A stretch of 6,593 nt of DNA from Sulfidibacterium sp964598065 (GTDB lineage: Bacteria > Bacteroidota > Bacteroidia > Bacteroidales > F082), in NCBI GenBank assembly GCA_964598065.1, contig CAZRAW010000126.1:1-6593 (forward strand), given 5' to 3'. Positions within the stretch are counted from its first letter, which is position 1, and each line of letters begins with the position of its first letter. The position numbers and the translations under genes are program-made. This document shows, one piece after another, positions 1 to 6,503 of the stretch. Below the pieces are notes generated by a model that did not search any database, was not told the DNA's origin, and worked only from the letters and a program-made list of their open reading frames with translations.

Positions 1-1
1 G

Positions 2-295
2 CCTGGTTTCTTGCTTATCGATGGCAACCGGTTTAAGAAATACAAAAATATTCCCCACGCTACCATTGTAAAAGGCGATGGAAAATACATGTCCATAGCG
101 GCGGCTTCCATCTTAGCAAAAACCCACCGGGATGCTTACATGCGCAAGTTGCATGGCGAATTTCCGTATTATGGTTGGGACCACAACAAAGGCTACCCCA
201 CACTGCAACACAAGCTGGCCATTCAGGAGCACGGAAGTTGCGTTCATCACCGGAAAACTTTCCGCTCCGCCATCCAGACACGTTTGGAATTTTAA
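2..295 (+). CDS. rnhB: Ribonuclease HII, C-terminal half (5' end outside window)
   Basis: RNase HII cuts the RNA strand of RNA-DNA hybrids and starts removal of single ribonucleotides misincorporated into DNA; it is cytoplasmic and metal dependent. The frame is open from base 2 to TAA at 293-295 and gives about 97 residues. Family length is about 200, so roughly the first half, with the N-terminal catalytic Asp-Glu pair, lies upstream. Visible motifs: LIDGN, with the Asp at bases 20-22, and VKGD, with the Asp at 77-79. By comparison with E. coli RNase HII (Asp108 and Asp126, from memory) these are the other two catalytic acidic residues. Then come AAASILAKTHRD, YGWDHNKGYPT and HHRKTF, all typical of the family C-terminus. 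The TTG at 11 is an internal leucine codon, not a start. The C-terminus ends shortly after HHRKTF, as is normal, so this end looks intact. The identification is secure; only the missing N-terminus cannot be judged. Confidence 0.96.
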   Translation, partial: PGFLLIDGNRFKKYKNIPHATIVKGDGKYMSIAAASILAKTHRDAYMRKLHGEFPYYGWDHNKGYPTLQHKLAIQEHGSCVHHRKTFRSAIQTRLEF

Positions 296-339
296 GCAAC
301 AAAACACATATTTACGGTCAACACCAGCAAAAAAATCTA

Positions 340-357
340 TTAACAACGAATTGTTAA
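340..357. repeat. Perfect 7-bp inverted repeat, 4-nt loop
   Basis: TTAACAA-CGAA-TTGTTAA is a perfect dyad 44 bases after the rnhB stop and about 40 bases before the candidate -7 box of the next gene. On the minus strand the loop reads TTCG and the stem is followed after 4 bases by seven T (complement of the A run at 329-335), which is terminator-like. However, no minus-strand gene ends there. On the plus strand no T run follows, so it is a poor terminator for rnhB. It could be an operator, a weak hairpin, or chance in AT-rich DNA. Confidence 0.45.
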
Positions 358-398
358 ATAAGAACGCATCCGATATGGATAAAGCGCAGAATCTTTCG

Positions 399-406
399 TA
401 CTTTTG
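399..406 (+). promoter_or_regulatory. Candidate Bacteroidota -7 promoter box
   Basis: TACTTTTG matches the Bacteroidota -7 consensus TAnnTTTG and lies 22 bases before the ATG at 429, which would give a short leader. No TTG or TTTG is visible at the usual -33 spacing (about 370-380), so this is only half a promoter and may be chance. If real, it would let the downstream gene be transcribed separately from rnhB. Confidence 0.35.
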
Positions 407-428
407 ATTTTTCAACAGGCCTTTTGTC

Positions 429-3098
429 ATGAATAAAAGATATTTCATTTATCTGTTTCTTCTGCTTTTGTTTATTGTAGCAGGAGCTCTTTACTGGTTT
501 AACACCAAAACGGTTCGTCAGGGTAATCTTTGGGAGATGCTTCCAAATACACCGGCGCTGATAGTTCAATCGGATAATGCCGGAGATTTCATCAATAAAA
601 TCACGGAAAACAATGAAATATGGTCTGCCCTTATCCGGACGAACGGTTTCAAACCGGTTTACCGGCAACTTACCTTTGTTGATTCTCTTTTCAGATTAAA
701 AAAACAGTGGACGAAAAGTTTCCGGCAGGGGGAGATTTTTATTGCTGTCTATCCCGGGAAAGATCAGCTTTTATTTCTTCTGCAAAACAAGGAACTACCC
801 CATATTGATGAGATAAAAAGATTTCTTGAAACAGCATTAGGCAAAAGCTTTGTGGTAATTTATAGAAAACGGGGGAACTTCCCCATTCCCATAATAAAGA
901 TTTTCAACGTAATTACCGGTAAGGCTCACTGGTTATGGAAGATGGATGGAACGCTGCTTTTTACCGGACAACAAAGACTTATGGAAAAATCCATAGCTGA
1001 CTACTCTATGCAGGAAATGCACTTCAGCGAAAGCGCCGGTTTTAAAACAGTAGCAAAAACAAGTGGAAAGATTGTCGATGCCCGGCTTTTTATCTATTAT
1101 CCGGTTCTCGGACAATTTTTCTCCAACATGGCCGGAACCGAATTTCAAGGGATTGCACATAATCTCAGCCGGTTTGCCGGTTGGGGAGAAACAGACCTGA
1201 TTATCCAGTCGCACGATATTATTTTTAGCGGATATACCGTATCAAAAAGCAAAAGCTTTCTGGGACGATTCAAAAGTCAGAAGGCTGTGCCTATGGATGA
1301 CTACACTCTGTTTCCCTTTAACCGCAATTTCTCCTATTCGCTGGGCTTCTCTGACTTTTCTGCCTTTGCAGGGAAAAAGATTTCCGCAAAATTTAAAGCA
1401 GCTTATCAGGCTGATATTCAGAGCCTTGTTAAACTTACCGGAAACGAGGTCAGTCTGGTTTCCAATGCACTGAACAGTAAAGAGATTCCGGACAAAACAT
1501 GGGTAATTGTACAGCTGAAAGATGTGCCCCGCGCAGCTCAACTATTAAAAAGCATCGCCTCTAAAAGTGGAAATCGCAGGCTTTTCCATTCGGAGAATTA
1601 TGCCATTCGCAAGATAAATATTCCTCATTTTTTATCGGACATTTACGGAGAAAGTTTCTCAACCGTTACACGAAATTACTATTGTATTATTAACGGTTAT
1701 GCGGTTTTTGCCAATTCGCCTCTTGCACTGACCAACCTTATACAGTACATCGAAACGGGAAAGACATTGGATCTGGACAACAATTATAAATCCTTTTCCA
1801 ACAATCTCAACAACACTTCCAACATTCTCATTCAAATAAACCCCCGCACCTTGTCGGGACTTCTCTCCCACTTTCTAAGTAAAAAAACGGTAGCTGCCCT
1901 TTCTACATATAAAGCCTTCATAAATGATATTCAAGGTATTGCTTTTCAATACAGCCGGGATGACGCCATGTTTTACACCAATTTCTACATAAGTTACAAT
2001 AAGTCATACAAAGAGGAAAACCTGGCTTTATGGAAAACCAAATTAAACAGCCCCATTGTGGGCAAGCCTTTTTTGGTAAAAGACCACAACAGCAATAAAT
2101 ATGATATTATTGTTTTTGACCGTGGAAACAGAATGTATCTTATCGACCCTACGGGAAAAATATTATGGACAAAACGGCTCCCACAGCGTCCAATGAGTCC
2201 CATATATCCGGTAGATTTTTATAAAAACGGCAAGATTCAATACCTTTTCAATACAAAAGATAACCTTTTCCTCATCGACCGCAAGGGAAGATATGTAGCA
2301 GGTTATCCCATTGCCGTTCATCCTTCTGCCACCAACGGATTAAGCCTGTTCGACTACAACATACGTCGCAAAGATTATCGCATTCTGCTGGCGCAGGCCG
2401 ACAAGCGCATTTATGACTACAATATCCGTGGCAACCAGGTTAAAGGCTGGCGAAAGCCCCGCATGCAGGCTATTGTTTCACAAAAGGTTGTACGGCTGCT
2501 TGCCAATGGAAAGGATTACATTATCATCAACGACGATGCCAATAATGTTAAGATTGTTAACCGGAGAGGACAGCAACGTATTTATCTGAAATCGGCAGTT
2601 GATAAGGCAAAACACTCCACTTATTTTGTCAACAAAACCAACAACAAAGGGATTATTCTTACGACTAACACCTCCGGGAAGCTGGTGTATATTTCTGCCA
2701 GCGGTAAACTCCGGTTTACAAGTTTCGGCTCTTTTTCACCTAATCATTATTTTCTGTATGACGATTTTAACGGCAATGGGGCAAAAGACTTTATTTTTGT
2801 TGACCACAATAAGCTTAAAGTTTTTAACCGGTTTAAAAAGCTTTTGTTTTCATATACTTTTTCCGAAGACATCCATGTACAACCGGAGTTCTTTTCACTC
2901 GGCAACAGGCAGAAAGTTTTAGGAATAGTGGCTTCCCGTGAAAAAACCATTTATCTTTTCGATAGCAAAGGCAACATCCTCATCAGTAGGGGGATAACTG
3001 GTGACACACCGTTTACCGTAGGTAGTTTGGACAATAACAGTGAGGTAAACCTAATTACCGCTACGGGGAGTACTTTGTATAACTACAGAATAAAATAG
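429..3098 (+). CDS. Membrane-anchored DUF3352-like protein with C-terminal beta-propeller-like repeats, function unknown
   Basis: An intact 889-residue protein. The N-terminus has a short basic stretch (MNKR) and a hydrophobic segment at about residues 5-23 without a lipobox, so it is probably a signal anchor with the rest in the periplasm. Residues about 33-540 resemble the loosely defined DUF3352 proteins of Bacteroidota: a LPNTPALIV start, repeated alpha/beta units, and short motifs such as GYAVFANSPLAL near 423-434. Residues about 545-889 hold repeats spaced 43-47 residues apart, each a hydrophobic strand, a turn, and a second strand ending in an (V/L)(Y/F)(L/N)-x-D/N-x-x-G turn. Repeats begin near 558, 603, 650, 696, 740, 786, 829 and 873 (for example MYLIDPTGKILW, LFLIDRKGRYV, IYLFDSKGNIL), as in PQQ-like or VCBS/FG-GAP propellers. 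DFNGNGAKD at 779-787 resembles a calcium-binding FG-GAP loop. No catalytic motif is visible. The ATG has no clear Shine-Dalgarno sequence, which is normal for this phylum. DUF3352 assignment and fold are inferences from memory; the reading frame is secure. Confidence 0.85.
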   Translation: MNKRYFIYLFLLLLFIVAGALYWFNTKTVRQGNLWEMLPNTPALIVQSDNAGDFINKITENNEIWSALIRTNGFKPVYRQLTFVDSLFRLKKQWTKSFRQGEIFIAVYPGKDQLLFLLQNKELPHIDEIKRFLETALGKSFVVIYRKRGNFPIPIIKIFNVITGKAHWLWKMDGTLLFTGQQRLMEKSIADYSMQEMHFSESAGFKTVAKTSGKIVDARLFIYYPVLGQFFSNMAGTEFQGIAHNLSRFAGWGETDLIIQSHDIIFSGYTVSKSKSFLGRFKSQKAVPMDDYTLFPFNRNFSYSLGFSDFSAFAGKKISAKFKAAYQADIQSLVKLTGNEVSLVSNALNSKEIPDKTWVIVQLKDVPRAAQLLKSIASKSGNRRLFHSENYAIRKINIPHFLSDIYGESFSTVTRNYYCIINGYAVFANSPLALTNLIQYIETGKTLDLDNNYKSFSNNLNNTSNILIQINPRTLSGLLSHFLSKKTVAALSTYKAFINDIQGIAFQYSRDDAMFYTNFYISYNKSYKEENLALWKTKLNSPIVGKPFLVKDHNSNKYDIIVFDRGNRMYLIDPTGKILWTKRLPQRPMSPIYPVDFYKNGKIQYLFNTKDNLFLIDRKGRYVAGYPIAVHPSATNGLSLFDYNIRRKDYRILLAQADKRIYDYNIRGNQVKGWRKPRMQAIVSQKVVRLLANGKDYIIINDDANNVKIVNRRGQQRIYLKSAVDKAKHSTYFVNKTNNKGIILTTNTSGKLVYISASGKLRFTSFGSFSPNHYFLYDDFNGNGAKDFIFVDHNKLKVFNRFKKLLFSYTFSEDIHVQPEFFSLGNRQKVLGIVASREKTIYLFDSKGNILISRGITGDTPFTVGSLDNNSEVNLITATGSTLYNYRIK

Positions 3099-3124
3099 AT
3101 TGAAAGGATTGAAAGGAGATTGAA
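3098..3124. repeat. GATTGAAAG tandem repeat, left flank of gap
   Basis: Two exact GATTGAAAG units (3098-3106, 3107-3115) are followed by GAGATTGAA (3116-3124), and the array then runs into the N gap. The first base is the last base of the stop codon of the propeller gene, so the array starts right at the end of the coding sequence. The last 18 bases, GATTGAAAGGAGATTGAA, recur exactly after the gap. Confidence 0.85.
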
Positions 3125-3224
3125 NNNNNNNNNNNNNNNNNNNNNNNNNNNNNNNNNNNNNNNNNNNNNNNNNNNNNNNNNNNNNNNNNNNNNNNNNNNN
3201 NNNNNNNNNNNNNNNNNNNNNNNN
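3125..3224. other. Assembly gap of 100 N
   Basis: A run of exactly 100 N, the conventional filler for a scaffold gap of unknown length, so the true size is not known. Both flanks carry the same 18-base repeat, which suggests the assembler broke, or a scaffolder joined contigs, inside a tandem array that short reads could not span. Confidence 0.97.
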
Positions 3225-3242
3225 GATTGAAAGGAGATTGAA
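3225..3242. repeat. GATTGAAAG tandem repeat, right flank of gap
   Basis: One GATTGAAAG unit (3225-3233) followed by GAGATTGAA (3234-3242), identical over 18 bases to 3107-3124 before the gap. The array ends here; the following sequence (GTATGCTGAATTT) is different. The identical flanks could be two ends of a longer array or the same copy counted twice by the scaffolder. Confidence 0.85.
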
Positions 3243-3364
3243 GTATGCTGAATTTAGAATTTGGGGTATCCGAATTTATTTGGCATAATCCTTATACATC
3301 GAGAATTTTACGAAAATACCGATTAACCCGGAAAATAATACATCTTCAAAAGGGAATTAAGACT
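3243..3364. other. Convergent intergenic region, low complexity, no supported gene
   Basis: AT-rich DNA between the repeat array and the stop of the lolA-like gene. It contains GAATTT three times (3250-3255, 3257-3262, 3272-3277), probably a decayed short repeat. A reading frame of 62 codons starts at 3245 and runs 69 bases into the antisense of the lolA-like gene, but its protein has no recognisable domain and I do not call it. I looked for a GC-rich hairpin with a T run on either strand, as expected between convergent genes, and found none; the terminators may lie in the gap. Confidence 0.6.
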
Positions 3365-4012
3365 TTAACGCATATCTTCCAGTTCGTAGCCGGGAAATTC
3401 CTTGGGATCGTAAGTAAAAGTACCTTTCGGTAAATTAACATTCGCCTTAAAATTATAAATGTCGTAAGTGAATACATTTCCGTCATTATCGTACAAAGAA
3501 AATCGCTTTACAAGAAAACGGGAAGCGTCGATGACAAGAATTACTTTATCAAAAGTAGCTTTCTTTCTGGAAGTAAGCAGCAGGACTTTTAATGTCTTTT
3601 TTCTTTGTCCCCTTTCAAATCTTGCCTTATAATCAGAGTATTCCTCCAATATTTTGGTAGGCGATACATTAGAAGGGTCGTTGGGATCCAGCGTACTCAG
3701 CATCACCTCTTTTGAATCCTTAATGACTGTCCACAAATCCTTCCCATCCGAAATAATAATCTGCCCCATTATATCAATACGAAACTTATCTCCTTCAACT
3801 ATAATAGTACCTGTTTTCTTTTCATGGATGTTGTTCTGTTTGTTCACCATGGAATAGGTCAAATCGGATTTAAAATTTTTATAGGACGACATTTTATCTA
3901 ATGTCTTTTTTAACAGGCGCTGCGCATTGTTTTGCGCATAAAGCGTTCCCGTAAACAGAAGCACCAAGAGTAGAGTTATTCTTATTTTAATTTTCATATC
4001 TGACAATTTCAT
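3365..4012 (-). CDS. lolA: LolA-like outer-membrane lipoprotein carrier protein
   Basis: LolA is the periplasmic chaperone that takes lipoproteins released from the inner membrane by the LolCDE transporter and carries them to the outer membrane. The protein has 215 residues, a normal length. Residues about 6-26 form a signal peptide (MKIKIR, then a leucine-rich core) with likely cleavage after TLYA, before Gln27. The mature part shows the family pattern: an early helix (AQRLLKKTLDKMSSYKNFKSDL), strands with GTIIVEGDKFRIDI, the ISDGKDLWTV turn near 87-96, VILVID near 157-162, and the C-terminal LPKGTFTYDPKEFPGYELEDM. Two starts are possible: ATG at 4012, 3 bases after the ftsK stop, or ATG at 3997, giving a more typical short signal peptide; neither has a Shine-Dalgarno sequence. 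I keep the longer one because it fits tight coupling to ftsK. It has no promoter of its own that I can see. Assignment rests on pattern, not alignment; other LolA-fold proteins are possible, so the symbol is provisional. Confidence 0.85.
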   Translation of the reverse strand: MKLSDMKIKIRITLLLVLLFTGTLYAQNNAQRLLKKTLDKMSSYKNFKSDLTYSMVNKQNNIHEKKTGTIIVEGDKFRIDIMGQIIISDGKDLWTVIKDSKEVMLSTLDPNDPSNVSPTKILEEYSDYKARFERGQRKKTLKVLLLTSRKKATFDKVILVIDASRFLVKRFSLYDNDGNVFTYDIYNFKANVNLPKGTFTYDPKEFPGYELEDMR

Positions 4013-4015
4013 ACA

Positions 4016-6472
4016 TTATAAATCATTTTTCTGTTCCAAGTCCCTCAAAAATTGTTCCAAAGCCATTTCGTTGGCTACTCTTACCTCGCGGGCCTTGCTT
4101 CCCTCAAAGGGGCCGACAATTCCGGCAGCCTCTAACTGGTCGATAATTCGTCCTGCACGATTGTAGCCCAGTTTCAATTTTCGTTGCAAAAGCGAAGTGG
4201 AACCCTGTTGTGTTTGCACAATAAGACGGGCAGCATCTTCAAAAAGTTCATCCCGTTCGTTAAGGTCAACGGATCCCACACTTTCCGTCTCTTCATCATA
4301 ATATTCAGGCAAATGCAAAGCATCGGGATAAGCACGCTGCTGCCCGATGTAATCCGTAATTCTTTCCAGCTCATCGGTGTCAATAAAAGCACACTGCAAG
4401 CGAATCAGGTCGCTGCCGGTGGACATCAGCATGTCGCCACGGCCCACAAGCTGGTCGGCTCCGCTGGTATCGAGAATAGTACGGGAATCGATTTTTGAAA
4501 TCACACGATAAGCAATCCGGGCAGGGAAATTAGCCTTGATGGTGCCGGTAATAATATTTACCGATGGCCTTTGGGTAGCAATAATCAGATGAATCCCCAC
4601 GGCACGTGCCAGCTGTGCCAGCCGCGTAATGGGACCCTCCACCTCTTTGCCGGCCGTCATGATGAGATCGGAAAATTCGTCCACCACCAGCACAATGTAA
4701 GGCAAAAACCGGTGTCCGTGGTTTGGATTCAGTTTACGTGCTTTGAATTTCAGGTTGTACTCTTTAATGTTTCGTACCTGAGCATCTTTCAGCAGCTCAT
4801 AACGGTTATCCATTTCAATACCGAGTGAGTTGAGCGTTCGCACCACTTTACGGGTATCCGTAATGATAGCCTCTTCCGAATCGGGAAGTTTGGCAAGATA
4901 GTGGCGTTCGATACGGGAAAAAAGTGATAGTTCCACTTTCTTGGGATCAACCATAACAAATTTCAGCTCGGCGGGATGCTTCTTGTACAAAAGCGAAGCA
5001 ATAATGGCATTCAGTCCCACCGATTTCCCTTGTCCTGTAGCTCCGGCCATGAGAATATGTGGCATTTTGGCAAGGTCAACAACATAGCTTTCGTTGGCAA
5101 TGGTTTTGCCAAGTCCCAGCGGCAGTTCCATTTTACTGTGTTGAAACCTTTCCGATTCCAGTATGGAGCGCATGGAGACAATGGATGGATTTTTGTTGGG
5201 AACCTCAATGCCCACCGTTCCCTTTCCGGGGATGGGTGCAATAATCCGGATACCCATGGCCGACAGACTCAGGGCAATGTCGTCTTCGAGATTTCTGATT
5301 TTTGCAATCCGGATGCCCGGTGCCGGGACAATCTCATATAGGGTAACCGTCGGACCAATGGTTGCTTTAATTTTTATTATGGAGATGTTATAATGGTCGA
5401 GCGTATCCACAATCTTTTGTTTGTTGACCTCTAACTCTTCACGGTCAACTTTTACGCCTTCATCATAACTGTTCAGCAGGTCGAGTCCGGGAAACTTGAA
5501 ATCGGGCAGATCAAGGGTAGGATCAAATTCTGTGTCCAGCCCTTTGTGTTCGCCGGGAATCACTTTTGCTTTTGTTTCCTGCCTGGGCTTTTCGATGGTA
5601 AGCTCAAGACTACCGGTTTCATCCTTACCGGGATTCCCTACTTTGGTCCCGACCACCTCATCCTTTTCAGAAACATCTAAAACGGCGTTGCCTTCATTGT
5701 TATCCGGTGATTCATCCTCAACAGAGAATTCAACGGTATTGTATTTATCTTCCGGATGCAGAGAATTTTTGGCCGTTTTATCCTGCCCTTCTTCCTGCCT
5801 CCGTTTTCCTTTGTCTTTTCTTTTGAAAGAAAATTTATAACGGATAAGAATGAGAATGGCGGGGATAAAAATAATGAGTAAAATCAATCCCAACGTGCCT
5901 ATATACTTTGTCAACCAGAAATTTAACTTAAAGCCGAAAAGACCTCCGAGGATGTTATCGGGATGACCGGCAAACAGCATTCCCAGAAGCATGGGAAGCC
6001 AGAAAAAGCCAATCAGTATTACCTGAAACAGTTTCCAAACAGAAAGTAATCTGATTTTAAACATCAACCGCAGACCCCACACAAACAACAGAAATACAAG
6101 GAAATAGGCACCCAGCCCAAAGCCATTCTGTACCAGCCATTTGGAAATGAAAGCCCCAAGGTTTCCTGTCCAGTTTTGTACCAGTGCTATATGATTATTG
6201 AAATAATGACTAAGGCCGAGAGTGCGGGCAAACACATTTGTAGGATTACTTTCGAACCAATTGATAAAAAAAGAGGTAAATGCCACTACGAGGTAAACCG
6301 AAACAACAATGAGGAAAAAGCCCAATATTTTCGCCACCTGCGGATCGATTTTTCTTCCAACAGAGGTAGAGCTTCTCTTACTTTTCAACTTTTTACTCTC
6401 CTTTCTCTGCAGAGTTTCCTTTTTAGACTCCTTGAATTTATTAGCTTTCAGCTTGTTGCTTTTTAATAGCAT
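4016..6472 (-). CDS. ftsK: FtsK/SpoIIIE family DNA translocase
   Basis: FtsK is a septum-anchored ATPase that pumps DNA and helps segregate and resolve the chromosome terminus at division. All 818 residues are present. Order: Lys/Ser-rich cytoplasmic start (1-41); four membrane segments at about 49-71, 117-138, 148-169 and 190-212; an acidic, low-complexity linker (about 213-330), much shorter than in E. coli FtsK; the alpha domain (about 340-450); the RecA-like beta domain with Walker A GATGQGKS at 477-484, MVDPKKVELS near 507-516, Walker B IVLVVDE at 593-599, and LAQLARAVGIHLIIATQRPS near 618-637; then a winged-helix gamma domain (about 740-800, with KLKLGYNRAGRIIDQLEAAGIVGP) that in this family reads oriented DNA motifs. 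The start is well fixed: an in-frame TAA lies two codons upstream (6479-6481) and the next Met is residue 137. No frameshift or missing key residue is seen. The lolA-like gene follows after 3 bases. Confidence 0.97.
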   Translation of the reverse strand: MLLKSNKLKANKFKESKKETLQRKESKKLKSKRSSTSVGRKIDPQVAKILGFFLIVVSVYLVVAFTSFFINWFESNPTNVFARTLGLSHYFNNHIALVQNWTGNLGAFISKWLVQNGFGLGAYFLVFLLFVWGLRLMFKIRLLSVWKLFQVILIGFFWLPMLLGMLFAGHPDNILGGLFGFKLNFWLTKYIGTLGLILLIIFIPAILILIRYKFSFKRKDKGKRRQEEGQDKTAKNSLHPEDKYNTVEFSVEDESPDNNEGNAVLDVSEKDEVVGTKVGNPGKDETGSLELTIEKPRQETKAKVIPGEHKGLDTEFDPTLDLPDFKFPGLDLLNSYDEGVKVDREELEVNKQKIVDTLDHYNISIIKIKATIGPTVTLYEIVPAPGIRIAKIRNLEDDIALSLSAMGIRIIAPIPGKGTVGIEVPNKNPSIVSMRSILESERFQHSKMELPLGLGKTIANESYVVDLAKMPHILMAGATGQGKSVGLNAIIASLLYKKHPAELKFVMVDPKKVELSLFSRIERHYLAKLPDSEEAIITDTRKVVRTLNSLGIEMDNRYELLKDAQVRNIKEYNLKFKARKLNPNHGHRFLPYIVLVVDEFSDLIMTAGKEVEGPITRLAQLARAVGIHLIIATQRPSVNIITGTIKANFPARIAYRVISKIDSRTILDTSGADQLVGRGDMLMSTGSDLIRLQCAFIDTDELERITDYIGQQRAYPDALHLPEYYDEETESVGSVDLNERDELFEDAARLIVQTQQGSTSLLQRKLKLGYNRAGRIIDQLEAAGIVGPFEGSKAREVRVANEMALEQFLRDLEQKNDL

Positions 6473-6479
6473 GAAAAAT

Positions 6480-6497
6480 TATTTTTGAGCAAAAATA
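6480..6497. repeat. Perfect 8-bp dyad upstream of ftsK
   Basis: TATTTTTG-AG-CAAAAATA, two perfect 8-base arms with a 2-base spacer, ends 7 bases upstream of the ftsK ATG. Each arm read outward on its own strand matches the Bacteroidota -7 consensus TAnnTTTG, so the element could be an operator, a pair of face-to-face promoter boxes, or an AT-rich coincidence. A second palindrome, AATACGTATT (6494-6503), overlaps its right arm. Confidence 0.55.
6490..6497 (-). promoter_or_regulatory. Candidate -7 promoter box for ftsK-lolA
   Basis: On the minus strand this reads TATTTTTG, a full match to TAnnTTTG, 17 bases before the ftsK ATG, so transcripts would have a leader of only about 10-15 bases. A TTG/TTTG at the -33 spacing is not evident. 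Because it is also one arm of a perfect dyad, its role is uncertain. Confidence 0.35.
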
Positions 6498-6503
6498 CGT
6501 ATT
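6494..6503. repeat. 10-bp palindrome AATACGTATT
   Basis: A perfect palindrome overlapping the candidate ftsK -7 box by 4 bases. Its core ACGTAT (6497-6502) recurs in the same orientation at 6519-6524, 22 bases away, about two helical turns. This spacing is compatible with a regulator binding one face of the DNA, but both motifs are short. Confidence 0.4.

Noticed and set aside
113..448. Minus-strand frame of 111 codons across rnhB and the intergenic region
   Set aside because: It is antisense to a clear RNase HII reading frame, with no domain or start signal.
2811..2843. Imperfect inverted repeat with AAGCTT at both ends and AACCGGTT in the centre
   Set aside because: It lies inside the propeller coding region, where it encodes a normal strand-turn-strand repeat, and the stem has a mismatch and extra bases.
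3098..3242. Possible CRISPR array, since GATTGAAA resembles the 3' end of some CRISPR repeats
   Set aside because: The visible units are 9 or 18 bases, directly adjacent with no unique spacers, and no cas gene is nearby. Only the unseen gap leaves any room for doubt.
3290..3364. Possible terminator CCG...CGG on the minus strand after the lolA-like stop
   Set aside because: The stem is only 3 base pairs and the loop and T run do not fit a terminator.
3245..3433. 62-codon plus-strand reading frame
   Set aside because: It overlaps the antisense of the lolA-like gene by 69 bases, has no recognisable domain, and its first codons come from low-complexity GAATTT repeats.
5496..5840. Plus-strand frame of 114 codons, Ser/Pro/Leu rich
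   Set aside because: It is the antisense of the low-complexity acidic FtsK linker; its composition is explained by that.
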